A stretch of 64,000 bases of DNA from Ciceribacter thiooxidans (lineage in GTDB: Bacteria; Pseudomonadota; Alphaproteobacteria; Rhizobiales; Rhizobiaceae): assembly GCF_014126615.1 (NCBI RefSeq), contig NZ_CP059896.1, positions 292,001 through 356,000 on the forward strand, written 5' to 3'. Below, one piece after another: positions 47,852 through 56,231 of this stretch (within the stretch, counting starts at the first letter, position 1; every line of letters begins with the position of its first letter). Made by a program: the position numbers and the translations under genes. The notes below the pieces were generated by a model that was given only the letters and a program-made list of their open reading frames with translations, made no database searches and had not been told where the DNA came from.

Positions 47852-47904
47852 GATTGGTCTCCCTCGAGAATCCTTGAACGGAGATTATCAGAGGAAAAGC
47901 AGGC

Positions 47905-47939
47905 GTCTATCCCGGCGACGCGTTCGTGCCGGGATAGAC
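47905..47939 (-). terminator. Terminator after purU
   Basis: GTCTATCCCGGC and GCCGGGATAGAC form a perfect 12-base stem with an 11-base loop, 29 bases after the purU stop. T runs lie on both sides (GCTTTTCC leftward, CTTTTC rightward). It separates purU from the fusion gene on the same strand. Confidence 0.8.
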
Positions 47940-47967
47940 CTTTTCTGCGGACAATGGTCGCTGGGGC

Positions 47968-48852
47968 TCAGCCCATGCGCTCGGAGGCATAGGAGCCCGG
48001 GGAGGCGGGGAAGACGACGGTGCGGTTGCCGTTGATGAAGGTGCGGTGATGGATGTGGGCGTGGATGGCACGCGCCAGCACCTGGCTCTCGACGTCGCGG
48101 CCGATCGAGACGTAGTCCTCGGCCGACTGCGCATGGGTGATGCGGGCGACGTCCTGCTCGATGATCGGGCCCTCGTCGAGATCGGCGGTGACGTAGTGGG
48201 CGGTCGCCCCGATCAGCTTCACGCCGCGCTCGAAGGCCTGCTTGTAGGGGTTGGCGCCCTTGAAGCTCGGCAGGAAGGAGTGGTGGATGTTGATGATCTT
48301 GCCCGACATCTTCTTGCAGAGACTGTCGGAAAGGACCTGCATATAGCGTGCGAGCACGATGAGCTCGGTGCCAGTCTGCTCGACGAGGTCCAGCAACTGC
48401 TTCTCGGCCTGCGGCTTGTTCTCCTTGGTCACCTTGATGTGGTAGAAGGGGATGTCATGGTTGACGACGACCTTCTGATAATCGAAGTGGTTGGAGACGA
48501 CGCCGACGATGTCGATCGGCAGTGCGCCGATCTTCCAGCGGTAGAGCAGGTCGTTGAGGCAGTGGCCGAAGCGCGAGACCATCAGCAGCACCTTCATGCG
48601 CTCGCTGGCGTCGTGCATGTCCCATTCCATGCCGAAGGTCTCGGCGATTGCGCCGAAATCTGCGACGAGCGCTTCGCGCGCGGCACCCTCTTCCGAAATG
48701 AAGCTCACCCGCATGAAGAACTTGCCGGTGTCGAGGTCGTCGAACTGCGAGGAGTCGACGATGTTGCAGCCTTTCCCGGCAAGGTAACCCGATATCGCCG
48801 CGACGATGCCGCGGGTCGACTTGCAGGAAACCGTCAAAACGTAACTCTTCAT
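47968..48852 (-). CDS. purU: Formyltetrahydrofolate deformylase
   Basis: The 294-residue enzyme hydrolyses 10-formyl-THF to formate and THF, balancing the folate C1 pool. It has an N-terminal ACT domain (SYVLTVSCKSTRGIVAAISG) and the formyltransferase-like catalytic domain. There are the NHFDYQKV and PFYHIKVTKE segments, the catalytic histidine and asparagine region in KIINIHHSFLPSFKGANPY, and the catalytic aspartate in TADLDEGPIIEQDV. The length is normal. In a methylotroph, formate leaving folate by PurU would meet formate made by the Fhc complex, but the gene is common in rhizobia without H4MPT. A strong terminator follows. Confidence 0.95.
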   Translation of the reverse strand: MKSYVLTVSCKSTRGIVAAISGYLAGKGCNIVDSSQFDDLDTGKFFMRVSFISEEGAAREALVADFGAIAETFGMEWDMHDASERMKVLLMVSRFGHCLNDLLYRWKIGALPIDIVGVVSNHFDYQKVVVNHDIPFYHIKVTKENKPQAEKQLLDLVEQTGTELIVLARYMQVLSDSLCKKMSGKIINIHHSFLPSFKGANPYKQAFERGVKLIGATAHYVTADLDEGPIIEQDVARITHAQSAEDYVSIGRDVESQVLARAIHAHIHHRTFINGNRTVVFPASPGSYASERMG

Positions 48853-49162
48853 GTTCTCTCACCCTTTTACCGTCGCGAGCGGACTGGCGACTGCTCTAGC
48901 GCACTCGCCCACGGCACGCAAAGCCGTTGGCCCTTGTTTTCTGACTGCACGGGTTCGGTTTCCGGCGTTCGGTCACCTCCCGTTCCTTGAGTGTGAGCTT
49001 AGGGGGATGACAGAAAATTCCGTTCCGGTTGCGTCTTCTGCAAGCGATTTCCCGTCGTCGGGCTGCAAGGACCCGATCCGGACGGATTGTCCTCTGGCTT
49101 CCTTGACCTTTCCTCGCTGCCGGTCCTAACGTTCGCTTCGTCGTCGTCACGGGTGGGGTCGC
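48853..49162. other. Intergenic region between purU and the GH5 gene
   Basis: This 310-base region separates divergent genes and should hold both promoters. I see no gene, RNA or clear repeat. The GH5 start has GGGTGGGG nearby (about 49150-49157). Confidence 0.45.
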
Positions 49163-50236
49163 ATGTTCGCCGGTTCTTGTCTCAGGAGCTTTTCCTTTGT
49201 TTGCGCCGCGGCGGTGATCGCTGCTGTCTCTATCGTGGGCTCGCCGACGCAGGCGATGGAGGGGTGCTTTCGCGGCATTAATCTGTCGGGCGCCGAATTT
49301 GGCGAGCCGCCGGGGACGGCAGGCAAGGATTACGTCTATCCCTCGAATGAGACCATCGACTATTTCGCATCGAAGGGTTTCACCTCGGTGCGCCTTCCGT
49401 TCCGCTGGGAGCGCCTCCAGCCCCGGTTGGAAGCGGAGCTCGACACGGCCGAGCTCGCGCGTCTCGTCGATACGGTCGGACGCCTGCGAGAGCGAGGGCT
49501 GCGGATCGTGCTGGATCCGCATAACTACGCCCGTTATCGGGGCGAGCCGATCGGTTCGACAGCCGTGTCGGTGGCGGCGTTCGCGGACTTCTGGAGCCGG
49601 CTTGCGCGCGTCTTTGCAAACCAGCCGGATGTCTCCTTCGGATTGATGAACGAACCGCACGACATTTCAGCCGGCCAATGGTTCGAGGGCGCCAATGCTG
49701 CAATAGCCGGGATCCGCGAGGCCGGTGCCGACAATCTGGTGCTCGTTCCCGGGACGGCCTGGACCGGCGCCCACAGTTGGCAGACATCTCCTTCGGACGG
49801 AGCCAACGCCGACGTGATGCTCGGCGTCGTCGATCCGTCGGACAACTATGCCTACGAGGTCCACCAATATTTCGACTCCAATTTCTCCGGAACGAGTTCG
49901 AGCTGCGACCGCGCTTCGGATGCCGTTGCAGCCGTCGAGGCGTTCACGCGGTGGCTGCGCGATCACGGCAAACGCGGCTATCTCGGCGAATTCGGCGTGC
50001 CGGCCGGCGAGGCCTGTATCGGAGCTCTCGCCGACATGGTGAAGGTCGTCGAAGGCAATCGTGACCTTTGGGTCGGCTGGGCGTACTGGGTGGCGGGTGA
50101 CTGGTGGCCGCCGTCCGAGGCGCTGAACATCCAGCCGACGATCGAGGGCGACCGTCCACAGCTCGCGGGGCTCGCCCCGGCGCTCAAGGATTTCTCGTCG
50201 TCGGCTGCGGAATGCCCGGCGCTCGATCGTCCCTGA
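49163..50236 (+). CDS. Secreted glycoside hydrolase family 5 (endoglucanase-like)
   Basis: The 357-residue protein has a signal peptide (residues 1-31, ending SPTQA), so it is exported. The mature part begins EGCFRGINLSGAEFGEPPG. The GH5 catalytic glutamates are E164 in FGLMNEPHDIS (acid/base) and E276 in GYLGEFGVPAG (nucleophile), with DPHNYARY and YEVHQYFDSN as substrate-site strands. GH5 endoglucanases cleave beta-1,4-glucans or mannans. Placed at the edge of an exopolysaccharide locus, it may trim or release the polymer. Its 3' end overlaps the convergent polymerase gene by 53 bases. Confidence 0.9.
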   Translation: MFAGSCLRSFSFVCAAAVIAAVSIVGSPTQAMEGCFRGINLSGAEFGEPPGTAGKDYVYPSNETIDYFASKGFTSVRLPFRWERLQPRLEAELDTAELARLVDTVGRLRERGLRIVLDPHNYARYRGEPIGSTAVSVAAFADFWSRLARVFANQPDVSFGLMNEPHDISAGQWFEGANAAIAGIREAGADNLVLVPGTAWTGAHSWQTSPSDGANADVMLGVVDPSDNYAYEVHQYFDSNFSGTSSSCDRASDAVAAVEAFTRWLRDHGKRGYLGEFGVPAGEACIGALADMVKVVEGNRDLWVGWAYWVAGDWWPPSEALNIQPTIEGDRPQLAGLAPALKDFSSSAAECPALDRP

Positions 50237-51473
50237 CACGCCCCTGGGCAAGTGCCCGCCAGTCTATACGATCGGCGGTTCCGAGGATGAACCACAAAAG
50301 TGCGGCCGTCTTGATGGAGTAGAGCGAGTTGCTGATGACCATCAGCAGCAGAAGGTAGATGATGACCATCGAGTGGAAGGACCAGGCCTTCGCATCGCGG
50401 ATCGGTGCCATGACCATCAGGGCCCAGAGCGCGATGAAACCGAAGAGGCCGAACTTGGTGAGGGTGTAGGCAAGGCCTGAGTCGGCGGTGAACTGGTCGG
50501 TCACGGCGATTCCGAGAACCACCGGCAGGTCGAGATGCGTCAGGATTCCGGCAGTGACCTTGAGGCGCCCGCCGACGTCGTTTGCCCCGCCTTCCGTGCC
50601 GGTGGCGAGCCCGTAGACCGCGATGATTGCCAGCATGAGGAAGGGCAATACCAGCCATACGGTCTTCGGAATGATGCGGTAGAAAGGAATCATGACCGTC
50701 ATCAGAACGCAGGTGAAGAAGCCGAAGCGGGCGTCGGCGAGGATGACGGTCAGGATCGCGCCGGCCATGACGACGAAGCGGTAGCGCATGCCGGAGCGAA
50801 AGAGCGCCCAGGCGAAGACGATGGCGCCGAAATTGCCCGCCGATACCGGTTCCAGGAAGACAGACGAGACACGGTGCTGACCGAGGAACGAGAAGAGTGA
50901 GCGCGGTTCCGGCCGCATGCCGCTGATGAAGAGACCTCTCGTCGCCCCGAAAGCCTCCTCGGGCGTGACCGTGCCGCGGGCGATGAAATAGCCGAGCACG
51001 TTGAAGAAATCGAGATAGAGATCCGTCAGCAGGTATTCGAAGAGTCCGAAGACGACCACGATCGCGATCGATGCGGTGACGAGCCGGTCGGCCAGCCGCA
51101 GATCCTGCACGCGCGTCCCCATGAAATAGAAGGCGATCGGGATCAGGATGTCGCGGAGTGCCTTGAGGTCGACCGCACCGCGCAATGCGAAGAGCAGAAC
51201 CATGTAGCTCACGTAGAGCGCCAGAATGAGATAGATGTCGAGCTTGCGGGTGAACGCTGCCAGGAAGGCACTGCCGATCAGCAGCATCTCGAACAACATC
51301 ACGTGGCTGTCGCGTATGCCCGTCACGCGCGTGTTCACGAAGCAGAGAAAGAGGTTGAACGTAAGACCGCCCATTACCGTGAAGACGGCGACATGGTGCC
51401 TTGCCCGGCTCATCCAGCCGGGGCCTGTGACCTCCGGGGCCAAAGGTGCCGGGAAGACGTCAGCGGTACCCAT
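50184..51473 (-). CDS. Polysaccharide polymerase/O-antigen-ligase-like membrane protein
   Basis: The 429-residue protein has about eleven membrane segments and a large periplasmic loop (about residues 160-215, containing GATRGLFISGMRPEPRSLFSF then FLGQHRVSSVFLEPVSAGN; shown in part). SSVFLEPVSAGNFGA is typical of Wzy/ExoQ-type polymerases. It should join repeat units at the periplasmic face of the inner membrane. It follows the co-polymerase gene by 67 bases on the same strand. Polymerase sequences diverge strongly, so the assignment rests on topology, motif and neighbours. Confidence 0.8.
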   Translation of the reverse strand: MGTADVFPAPLAPEVTGPGWMSRARHHVAVFTVMGGLTFNLFLCFVNTRVTGIRDSHVMLFEMLLIGSAFLAAFTRKLDIYLILALYVSYMVLLFALRGAVDLKALRDILIPIAFYFMGTRVQDLRLADRLVTASIAIVVVFGLFEYLLTDLYLDFFNVLGYFIARGTVTPEEAFGATRGLFISGMRPEPRSLFSFLGQHRVSSVFLEPVSAGNFGAIVFAWALFRSGMRYRFVVMAGAILTVILADARFGFFTCVLMTVMIPFYRIIPKTVWLVLPFLMLAIIAVYGLATGTEGGANDVGGRLKVTAGILTHLDLPVVLGIAVTDQFTADSGLAYTLTKFGLFGFIALWALMVMAPIRDAKAWSFHSMVIIYLLLLMVISNSLYSIKTAALLWFILGTADRIDWRALAQGRVRDDRAPGIPQPTTRNP

Positions 51474-51540
51474 ATTGCTTCCCGTCGTCGCGTGTGGCGG
51501 GCAGAAGGACTGCTGCAGGTGACGAGCGGGACCGCATGGT

Positions 51541-53523
51541 CTACGCCTCCACCAGGACTGTCCCGAGAACGATTTCCGCCTTCCCCCCGAGCGCGTCGAC
51601 GTAGCCCGAAAGATGTTCTTGCGGCGTGTCCCTCATGTCGAGGATCGGTACGAGCGCATCCGCGTGGTTCATCAGCGAGGGCAGGAAGTCAGCGGCTTGC
51701 GTGCTGCAGGCGTTGACGATCACGATGCGGTGGCTGCCTTCCTCCGCCAACGCTTGGCCGGAGCCTCGGCGAGCGCGGAATAAATCGTATCTCAGGAGAT
51801 CGCCGAAGGGACCAGAGTCTTCGCGGTCGCGCTCAAGGGCGCCGCGCAGGCTCGGTCGACCGAAGCGCGTCGGTCGCTGCGAGCGTTCGGCGAGATCACC
51901 GGGTGCGTAGAGCACGTCATGGCCGAGATCGAGGAGTGCCTGAACGGTGTCAGCGACGATACCGGTCGCTTCCGGCATCGGCTTCGGGGTCGAAAAGATT
52001 ACCATCGCCGGCTCGCCGAGCCTTTCGATGAGCTGGCCGGCCAGCGCGCGGATCGCCGGATGGTTCTCGCCGAGCGGAAGCGGGGGCTCTTCGGCCGTAC
52101 CGCGCAAGAACGGCAGGCGACCGAACAGGGATGTTTTCGCCTGTCGGCGCGGCAGCCTGATCCGAGCGAGCACAGGAAGTCCCGTCCGTCGGCTAAGGGT
52201 CTCCGGGGATGGGACCTGCCGCGCCAGCAGTTCGCGCAGCACGGCGAGCGTACTTCCCAGCACGAAGCCGAAGAGGCCGGCCGCCGCGAGAATGACGAGC
52301 TTCAGCACCGTGGACGATTTCGGCATCGGTACAGCGGCGGTGATCACACGGGAATTGTCGGTGTTTACCGATTGCTGCTGCCCGAGTTCCTCGGCGCGGC
52401 TGAGAAACGCCTTGTAGAGGGTGCGGACGGCGTCCGCCTCGCTTTCGAGCTGGCGCATCTTGATCTGTGCCGCGCTGCTGTCGAAGCTCGTGGCGCTCAT
52501 TTTTTCGAGCTGCGCGGTGAGCGCCTTGGTGTCTGCGACAGCGCGCTCGTAGCTGCTCTTCATCGACTGACGAACGCGACCGAGCTCCTGCTCGATCGCG
52601 CTCTGCATGTTTGCGATCTGGGAATTGATCGCCTTGATCTGTGGATGATTGCCGCCGAGGCTGGTCGCAAGCTGCGAGCGGCGGTCGAGGAGATTGACGT
52701 ACCGGTCGCGCAGGAGGCCGATCGAGGTCGATTGCAGGACTTCTGGAATGGCGCCGGACTCGATCGCGTCGATCGTGAGCTTCTTTGCCTGGTCATAGAT
52801 CGTCCGCTGCCGCTCCTCTGTCGCGCGGGCGTCGATGAGCTGCTGGTTGAGGCCGGCAACCTGCTGGTCGATGACCAGGCCCTGCTGCCCGGTGCTCACC
52901 AGCCCGTTCTCCGCCTTGAACTTCTCGACCGCGAGCTCGGCCTTGAGCACGCGATCGCGCAGCTCGCTCGCCTGCAGCTGGAAAGAGCTGCTTGCGCGTC
53001 GCGCCGCGCTTGCCCGGGCCTCATCGAGCTGGCGCAGGTAGACGGCAGCGATCGAGTTTGCGATGTCGGCCGCGGTTGCGGCATTCGGATGCTCGGCGCT
53101 GATCGAGAAGACGAGTGACTGGCCGGCGCGCTCTATCGTCACATGCGCCTTGAGAACCGTGACGACCGCCATCAGCCGATCACGATCGTTCTTCGCCTTC
53201 TTCACCGCCGCGGCGAAGAAGGGGTCCTTGACGAGATCGAGCTTGCTCACGACCTCCTCGAGCGTTGCACGCGACTGCATCACGTAGATCTGACTGTCGA
53301 CGGCGGGCTGGTCCTGCGGCGCCGGTGCCATCACGTTGACCGGGTCGGCACCGCCGGTAACCAGCCCCTTGGGGTCGAGGAGAAGCTCGGTGGACGAGGT
53401 GTAGAGCGGGGTCAGGCGAAGAACATAGATGAAGGCGAGCGCCAGGCAGACGACCACGGTGAGAATCACGTAGTGCAGACGGCGTCTGAGGATCCCCGGT
53501 AATTGAAAAATGTCGATGTCCAT
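51541..53523 (-). CDS. Wzz/GumC-type polysaccharide co-polymerase with degenerate kinase-like tail
   Basis: The 660-residue inner-membrane protein has a first membrane segment at residues 18-38 (YVILTVVVCLALAFIYVL), then a Wzz domain. A long coiled-coil region follows (about 150-370, with SFQLQASELRDRVLKAELAVEKF cut as LRDRVLKAELAVEKF), and a second membrane segment near residue 395 (LKLVILAAAGLFGFVLG). The cytoplasmic tail (470-660) resembles BY-kinases but lacks a Walker A GK(S/T) (MVIFSTPKPMPEATG) and a tyrosine cluster. It should set chain length or aid export. ATG 53521-53523 is close to AGGA. The region 53524-53850 is the shared divergent promoter region. Confidence 0.88.
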   Translation of the reverse strand: MDIDIFQLPGILRRRLHYVILTVVVCLALAFIYVLRLTPLYTSSTELLLDPKGLVTGGADPVNVMAPAPQDQPAVDSQIYVMQSRATLEEVVSKLDLVKDPFFAAAVKKAKNDRDRLMAVVTVLKAHVTIERAGQSLVFSISAEHPNAATAADIANSIAAVYLRQLDEARASAARRASSSFQLQASELRDRVLKAELAVEKFKAENGLVSTGQQGLVIDQQVAGLNQQLIDARATEERQRTIYDQAKKLTIDAIESGAIPEVLQSTSIGLLRDRYVNLLDRRSQLATSLGGNHPQIKAINSQIANMQSAIEQELGRVRQSMKSSYERAVADTKALTAQLEKMSATSFDSSAAQIKMRQLESEADAVRTLYKAFLSRAEELGQQQSVNTDNSRVITAAVPMPKSSTVLKLVILAAAGLFGFVLGSTLAVLRELLARQVPSPETLSRRTGLPVLARIRLPRRQAKTSLFGRLPFLRGTAEEPPLPLGENHPAIRALAGQLIERLGEPAMVIFSTPKPMPEATGIVADTVQALLDLGHDVLYAPGDLAERSQRPTRFGRPSLRGALERDREDSGPFGDLLRYDLFRARRGSGQALAEEGSHRIVIVNACSTQAADFLPSLMNHADALVPILDMRDTPQEHLSGYVDALGGKAEIVLGTVLVEA

Positions 53524-53850
53524 TTTCCTGCCCAAGACCGTATCCGGCCAGAGATTTTCGTTTTCGCAGTCTCCGGATGATCAATCCGGTGCGGGTTTGC
53601 GATCCCGCAGGACACAACGAGCGGCCGGTATCGGGAATCTGACCTATGGGCGAGGGCTTCCGGTAACCGCAGTGGTCGAGACAATGTTCGCAGATCATGG
53701 TTAACGGTTTCTGAAAGTCTGCGCCCGCCGCGGGCTCTCCGGCTACGGCGAGACGCCGGACACACGTGATCTTAAGCTTTTCGCGCTTTCTATTCGGCCC
53801 GAACGGAGAGGCGCGCGAGATCGGTTTTCGCGGTGCCGGAAGGATCGCCC
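53524..53850. other. Divergent promoter region of the exopolysaccharide locus
   Basis: This 327-base stretch lies between the co-polymerase and glycosyltransferase starts. I see no gene or strong repeat. It should hold the promoters of the two divergent polysaccharide transcripts. Confidence 0.45.
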
Positions 53851-55017
53851 ATGGGCCCCAGAAAAGAAACGACGTCCGCTTCTGCGCAGCGCAGCGGGCA
53901 TGCGCCGCTGATCGTGCAGGTCGTGCGGCAATACGCGCCGGGGCGGGGAGGGCTCGAGGACGTTGTCGGCAATCTCAGCCGCCTTCTGCTGGCGCGCGGC
54001 TATCGCGTCCGTGTCGTCACTTGCAACAGCCTCTTCACCGATCGCGAACGGTCGTTGCCCGCCTTGGAGGTGATCGACGGCGTCGAGGTCGTGCGCATCC
54101 CCTGGTCCGGCAGCACTCGCTATCCGCTCGCCCCGCAAGTGCTCCGGCACATTCGCGACGCCGATCTGGTGCACGTCCATGCCGTCGACTTCTTCTTCGA
54201 CTTCCTCGCTGTCACGCGTCCTTTCCACGGCAGACCCATGGTCGTCACCACGCATGGCGGCTTCTTCCACACAAAGAAGTACGCGGCGATCAAGCGGCTC
54301 TGGTTCCGCACGCTGACGCGGCTCTCCTGCCTCGCCTATCGCGCTGTCGTCTGCTGCAGCCGTTCGGACTTCGATCTCTTCGACACGATCGCTGCCGGTC
54401 GCACGGTGCTCGTCGAGAATGGCGTGGACACGGGGAAATTTGCCGGCCTCGCCTCATCTCTTCCGATGCGGCGAATGGTCACCATCGGCCGGTTCTCCGT
54501 GAACAAGCGGCTGGAGCGCCTTCTCGACGTCACGGCCCGTCTGGTTGAGAAGGACCCGCGCTGGCACCTCGACATCATCGGATCGCCGTCGGACCTCACG
54601 GAAGCCGATTTGCGCCGGGAGATCGCCGCCCGCGGGTTGGCGGAGCACGTCGGCGTCCAAGTGGCGGTGCCGAACGAGACCGTGCGACGGCTGATTTCTG
54701 ATGCGTCGATCTTCGTCTCCGCGTCCGACTATGAAGGTTTCGGCCTTGTCGCGGTCGAGGCGATGAGCGCCGGCCTGCTGCCGGTTCTCAATTCGAACGA
54801 CGCCTATCGCAGCCTCGCCGGGCAGCACTCCGTCATCCGCCTTGCGGATTTCGAGGACGCGTCAAGGGCTTCCGACGCCGTCGAAGCGGCCTTTGCCGAC
54901 CTCACACCCGACCCCGGAGCAACGCGACGCGCGCTCATCAAGGCCGCAGGCAGCTATTCCTGGGACACCGTCGTCGAACACTACGTCACAGTCTATCGCG
55001 ACGCCATGGCGGAGTGA
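53851..55017 (+). CDS. Glycosyltransferase family 4
   Basis: The 388-residue cytoplasmic enzyme has a GT-B fold. The N-terminal domain shows VVRQYAPGRGGLEDVVGNLS near residue 22, and the C-terminal domain has VTIGRFSVNKRLERLLD and the donor-binding E-x7-E motif in ASDYEGFGLVAVEAMSAG near residue 300. It adds a sugar to the polymer repeat unit; the sugar is not predictable. ATG 53851 was chosen over GTG 53833 because AAGGA lies 7 bases before it. It is convergent with the next glycosyltransferase gene. Confidence 0.92.
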   Translation: MGPRKETTSASAQRSGHAPLIVQVVRQYAPGRGGLEDVVGNLSRLLLARGYRVRVVTCNSLFTDRERSLPALEVIDGVEVVRIPWSGSTRYPLAPQVLRHIRDADLVHVHAVDFFFDFLAVTRPFHGRPMVVTTHGGFFHTKKYAAIKRLWFRTLTRLSCLAYRAVVCCSRSDFDLFDTIAAGRTVLVENGVDTGKFAGLASSLPMRRMVTIGRFSVNKRLERLLDVTARLVEKDPRWHLDIIGSPSDLTEADLRREIAARGLAEHVGVQVAVPNETVRRLISDASIFVSASDYEGFGLVAVEAMSAGLLPVLNSNDAYRSLAGQHSVIRLADFEDASRASDAVEAAFADLTPDPGATRRALIKAAGSYSWDTVVEHYVTVYRDAMAE

Positions 55018-55041
55018 CCCCGCCACCTGCGCGGAACCCGG

Positions 55042-56052
55042 TCAGCGGACTGTCTGCTGATAGATGCGCAGGTGCTCGCGGGCGATGGCATGCCAGTCGC
55101 GCGCCGCCATTTCCCTTTCGAGGACTAGCGGTGAACGCACGCGGGGAATCTCGCCATGTACGATCTTCCCGATCATGGCGGCGGCGTCGTCCGGGGAGGT
55201 CACGGGATACGTGACCTCGGCAAGCCATACGGGTGTCCGCTCGGTGTGAGTGGTGAGCACGCACACACCGTGGTCCAGACAGGCGAGCGCCGAGCCGCGC
55301 TTGTTCGAAACCCCGTCTGGGAAGGGCAGCAGGGCGATGGTCGCCTCGCTCAGCGTTTCCGAGACTGCCTCGGGCGACAGGTTCAGCTTGAGTTCGATGC
55401 CGAGGCGTCCTGCCGAGTCACGCACGTAGTCCACGAAGTCCGTATCGGTTTCGACGAGCGCGCCGATCATACGGGCCTCGGCGGCGGAGCCTCCTTCACG
55501 CATTCGCGCGATCGTGTCGATGAAGAACTCGATGCCCTTGTTGCGCGAGATCTGCCCGAAGTAGACGATGCGCTCTGGACCGCTCGGTGCCTTTCCCGGT
55601 GCAAGTCTCGGGATGTTGTTGCCGATTGGAATGACCATCAGGCGCTTGCGCGACCACGGGAAATAGCGCGCGAAGAGGGATCTCTCCTCGTCGTTGGAGA
55701 AGATCACCGCCTTGGCGAAAAGACTTGGAAGCAGGAACACCATCTTGCGCAGGATGTGGAAGATCCGGAATTCATGCAGGGTGACGAAGATGTTCGGCAG
55801 CACGAGCGGCAAAAATCCGGGCGACATCGATTTGCCGATGCTGAGCGACGGATATTGCAGATGAAATACCACGTCCTTCCTTCCGGCGTAGCGACGCCGT
55901 ATTTCCATTATGTGCCGGAAGGACCAGGAATCGAGATACTCGACCGTCACGGAGGCGCCGGCGTCCCGAAGTGCAGTAGCGAGCCTGCCCGTGTAGTCGG
56001 CGACGCCGCACATCTTGTCTTGCGACGAGGCTACGAGGAAAACGATCTGCAA
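55042..56052 (-). CDS. Glycosyltransferase (GT-B fold)
   Basis: The 336-residue enzyme has a GT4-like layout, with CGVADYTGRLATALRDAGA at the N-terminus and IVYFGQISRNKGIEFFIDTI in the donor-binding domain. LSPEAVSETLSEATIALLPFPDGVS and SALACLDHGVCVLTT follow; the usual second E is less clear than in the neighbouring enzyme. It probably adds another sugar of the repeat unit. Its start region (56053-56231) is divergent from the flippase gene. Confidence 0.85.
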   Translation of the reverse strand: MQIVFLVASSQDKMCGVADYTGRLATALRDAGASVTVEYLDSWSFRHIMEIRRRYAGRKDVVFHLQYPSLSIGKSMSPGFLPLVLPNIFVTLHEFRIFHILRKMVFLLPSLFAKAVIFSNDEERSLFARYFPWSRKRLMVIPIGNNIPRLAPGKAPSGPERIVYFGQISRNKGIEFFIDTIARMREGGSAAEARMIGALVETDTDFVDYVRDSAGRLGIELKLNLSPEAVSETLSEATIALLPFPDGVSNKRGSALACLDHGVCVLTTHTERTPVWLAEVTYPVTSPDDAAAMIGKIVHGEIPRVRSPLVLEREMAARDWHAIAREHLRIYQQTVR

Positions 56053-56231
56053 ATGACACCGCGACAGGTTGGCAGGAACATGGGGAACGGATATCGGATC
56101 CCGCTTAAATCTCCGTAAAGCCGCCGATCGGCGACCGGCAGGGGTGGAGGGTTCCTTAAGCTTTTTCTGCCTAGAAGCAGGGAAAGCGATAGCAGTCTCG
56201 TGGCGGTGTCCGGGCGGATAGAAATTACCTC

